From Erysipelotrichaceae bacterium (GTDB taxonomy: Bacteria; Bacillota_I; Bacilli_A; Erysipelotrichales; Coprobacillaceae): a DNA stretch of 5,922 bases. The stretch spans positions 1 through 5,922 of the forward strand of contig JAJQDJ010000219.1 of the NCBI GenBank assembly GCA_021202205.1, in the 5' to 3' direction. Positions 5,890 to 5,922 of the stretch are shown here, one piece after another. The notes under the pieces were generated by a model. The model saw nothing but the letters and a program-made list of their open reading frames with translations. It ran no database searches and was not told the origin of the DNA. The stretch's first letter is position 1; each line of letters opens with the position of its first letter. The translations under genes and the position numbers were made by a program.

Positions 5890-5912
5890 TTAAGAAATTA
5901 TATGTTAATGAC
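5874..5912. repeat. Inverted repeat GTCATTAA / TTAATGAC upstream of the dehydratase operon
   Basis: GTCATTAA (5874-5881) is repeated exactly in inverted orientation as TTAATGAC (5905-5912), with 23 bases between. The centre-to-centre distance of 31 bases is about three helical turns, which would suit a regulator binding twice on one DNA face. The sequence is AT-rich, and an eight-base match may be chance. The 5774-5922 stretch shows no convincing gene. Confidence 0.35.
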
Positions 5913-5922
5913 TTTACGGGTT

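Noticed and set aside
5774..5922. Possible riboswitch or T-box leader before the dehydratase operon
   Set aside because: The stretch is too short and AT-rich. It has no T-box consensus, no recognisable aptamer core, and no terminator/antiterminator pair before the start codon.

Overview
The window is AT-rich and all confident genes lie on the minus strand. The sequence fits a low-GC, anaerobic Firmicutes relative, perhaps a gut Erysipelotrichia or Clostridia member. The grounds are strong Shine-Dalgarno sites, heavy A/T codon use, TATAAT-type promoters, a Tex protein, a Spx/ArsC-like thiol protein, and an oxygen-sensitive 2-hydroxyacyl-CoA dehydratase-type system. The species cannot be named from this sequence alone.

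Read in the direction of transcription (right to left), the layout is as follows. (1) A 149-base leader (5774-5922) holds promoter-like elements and an inverted repeat. (2) A two-gene operon follows: a 424-residue HgdA/HgdB-type iron-sulfur subunit (4499-5773), joined by an ATGA stop/start overlap to a 555-residue fusion protein (2835-4502). The fusion has a shortened HgdB-like domain at its N-terminus and a complete HgdC-type ATP-dependent activase at its C-terminus. The operon ends in a strong hairpin-plus-T-run terminator whose 5' arm is made of the last codons of the fusion gene. (3) A good promoter drives two tandem leucine tRNAs, Leu(GAG) with an encoded CCA and Leu(CAG) without one. (4) After a short palindrome and T-run comes tex (390-2534). 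One base after its stop is a 111-residue ArsC/Spx-like thioredoxin-fold gene (53-388), whose ribosome site lies inside the tex coding end. (5) The left edge (1-50) looks like the terminal inverted repeat and tail of an IS3-type insertion sequence, abutting the ArsC-like gene two bases past its stop.

The most interesting part is the two-gene dehydratase-type system. In characterised members of this family an activase burns ATP to inject one low-potential electron into a heterodimeric [4Fe-4S] component D, which then dehydrates a 2-hydroxyacyl-CoA or reduces another difficult substrate. Here the whole apparatus seems packed into two polypeptides, with the activase tethered to one miniaturised component-D-like subunit. 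No CoA-transferase, acyl-CoA dehydrogenase or electron-transfer flavoprotein gene is visible in the window, so the substrate is unknown.
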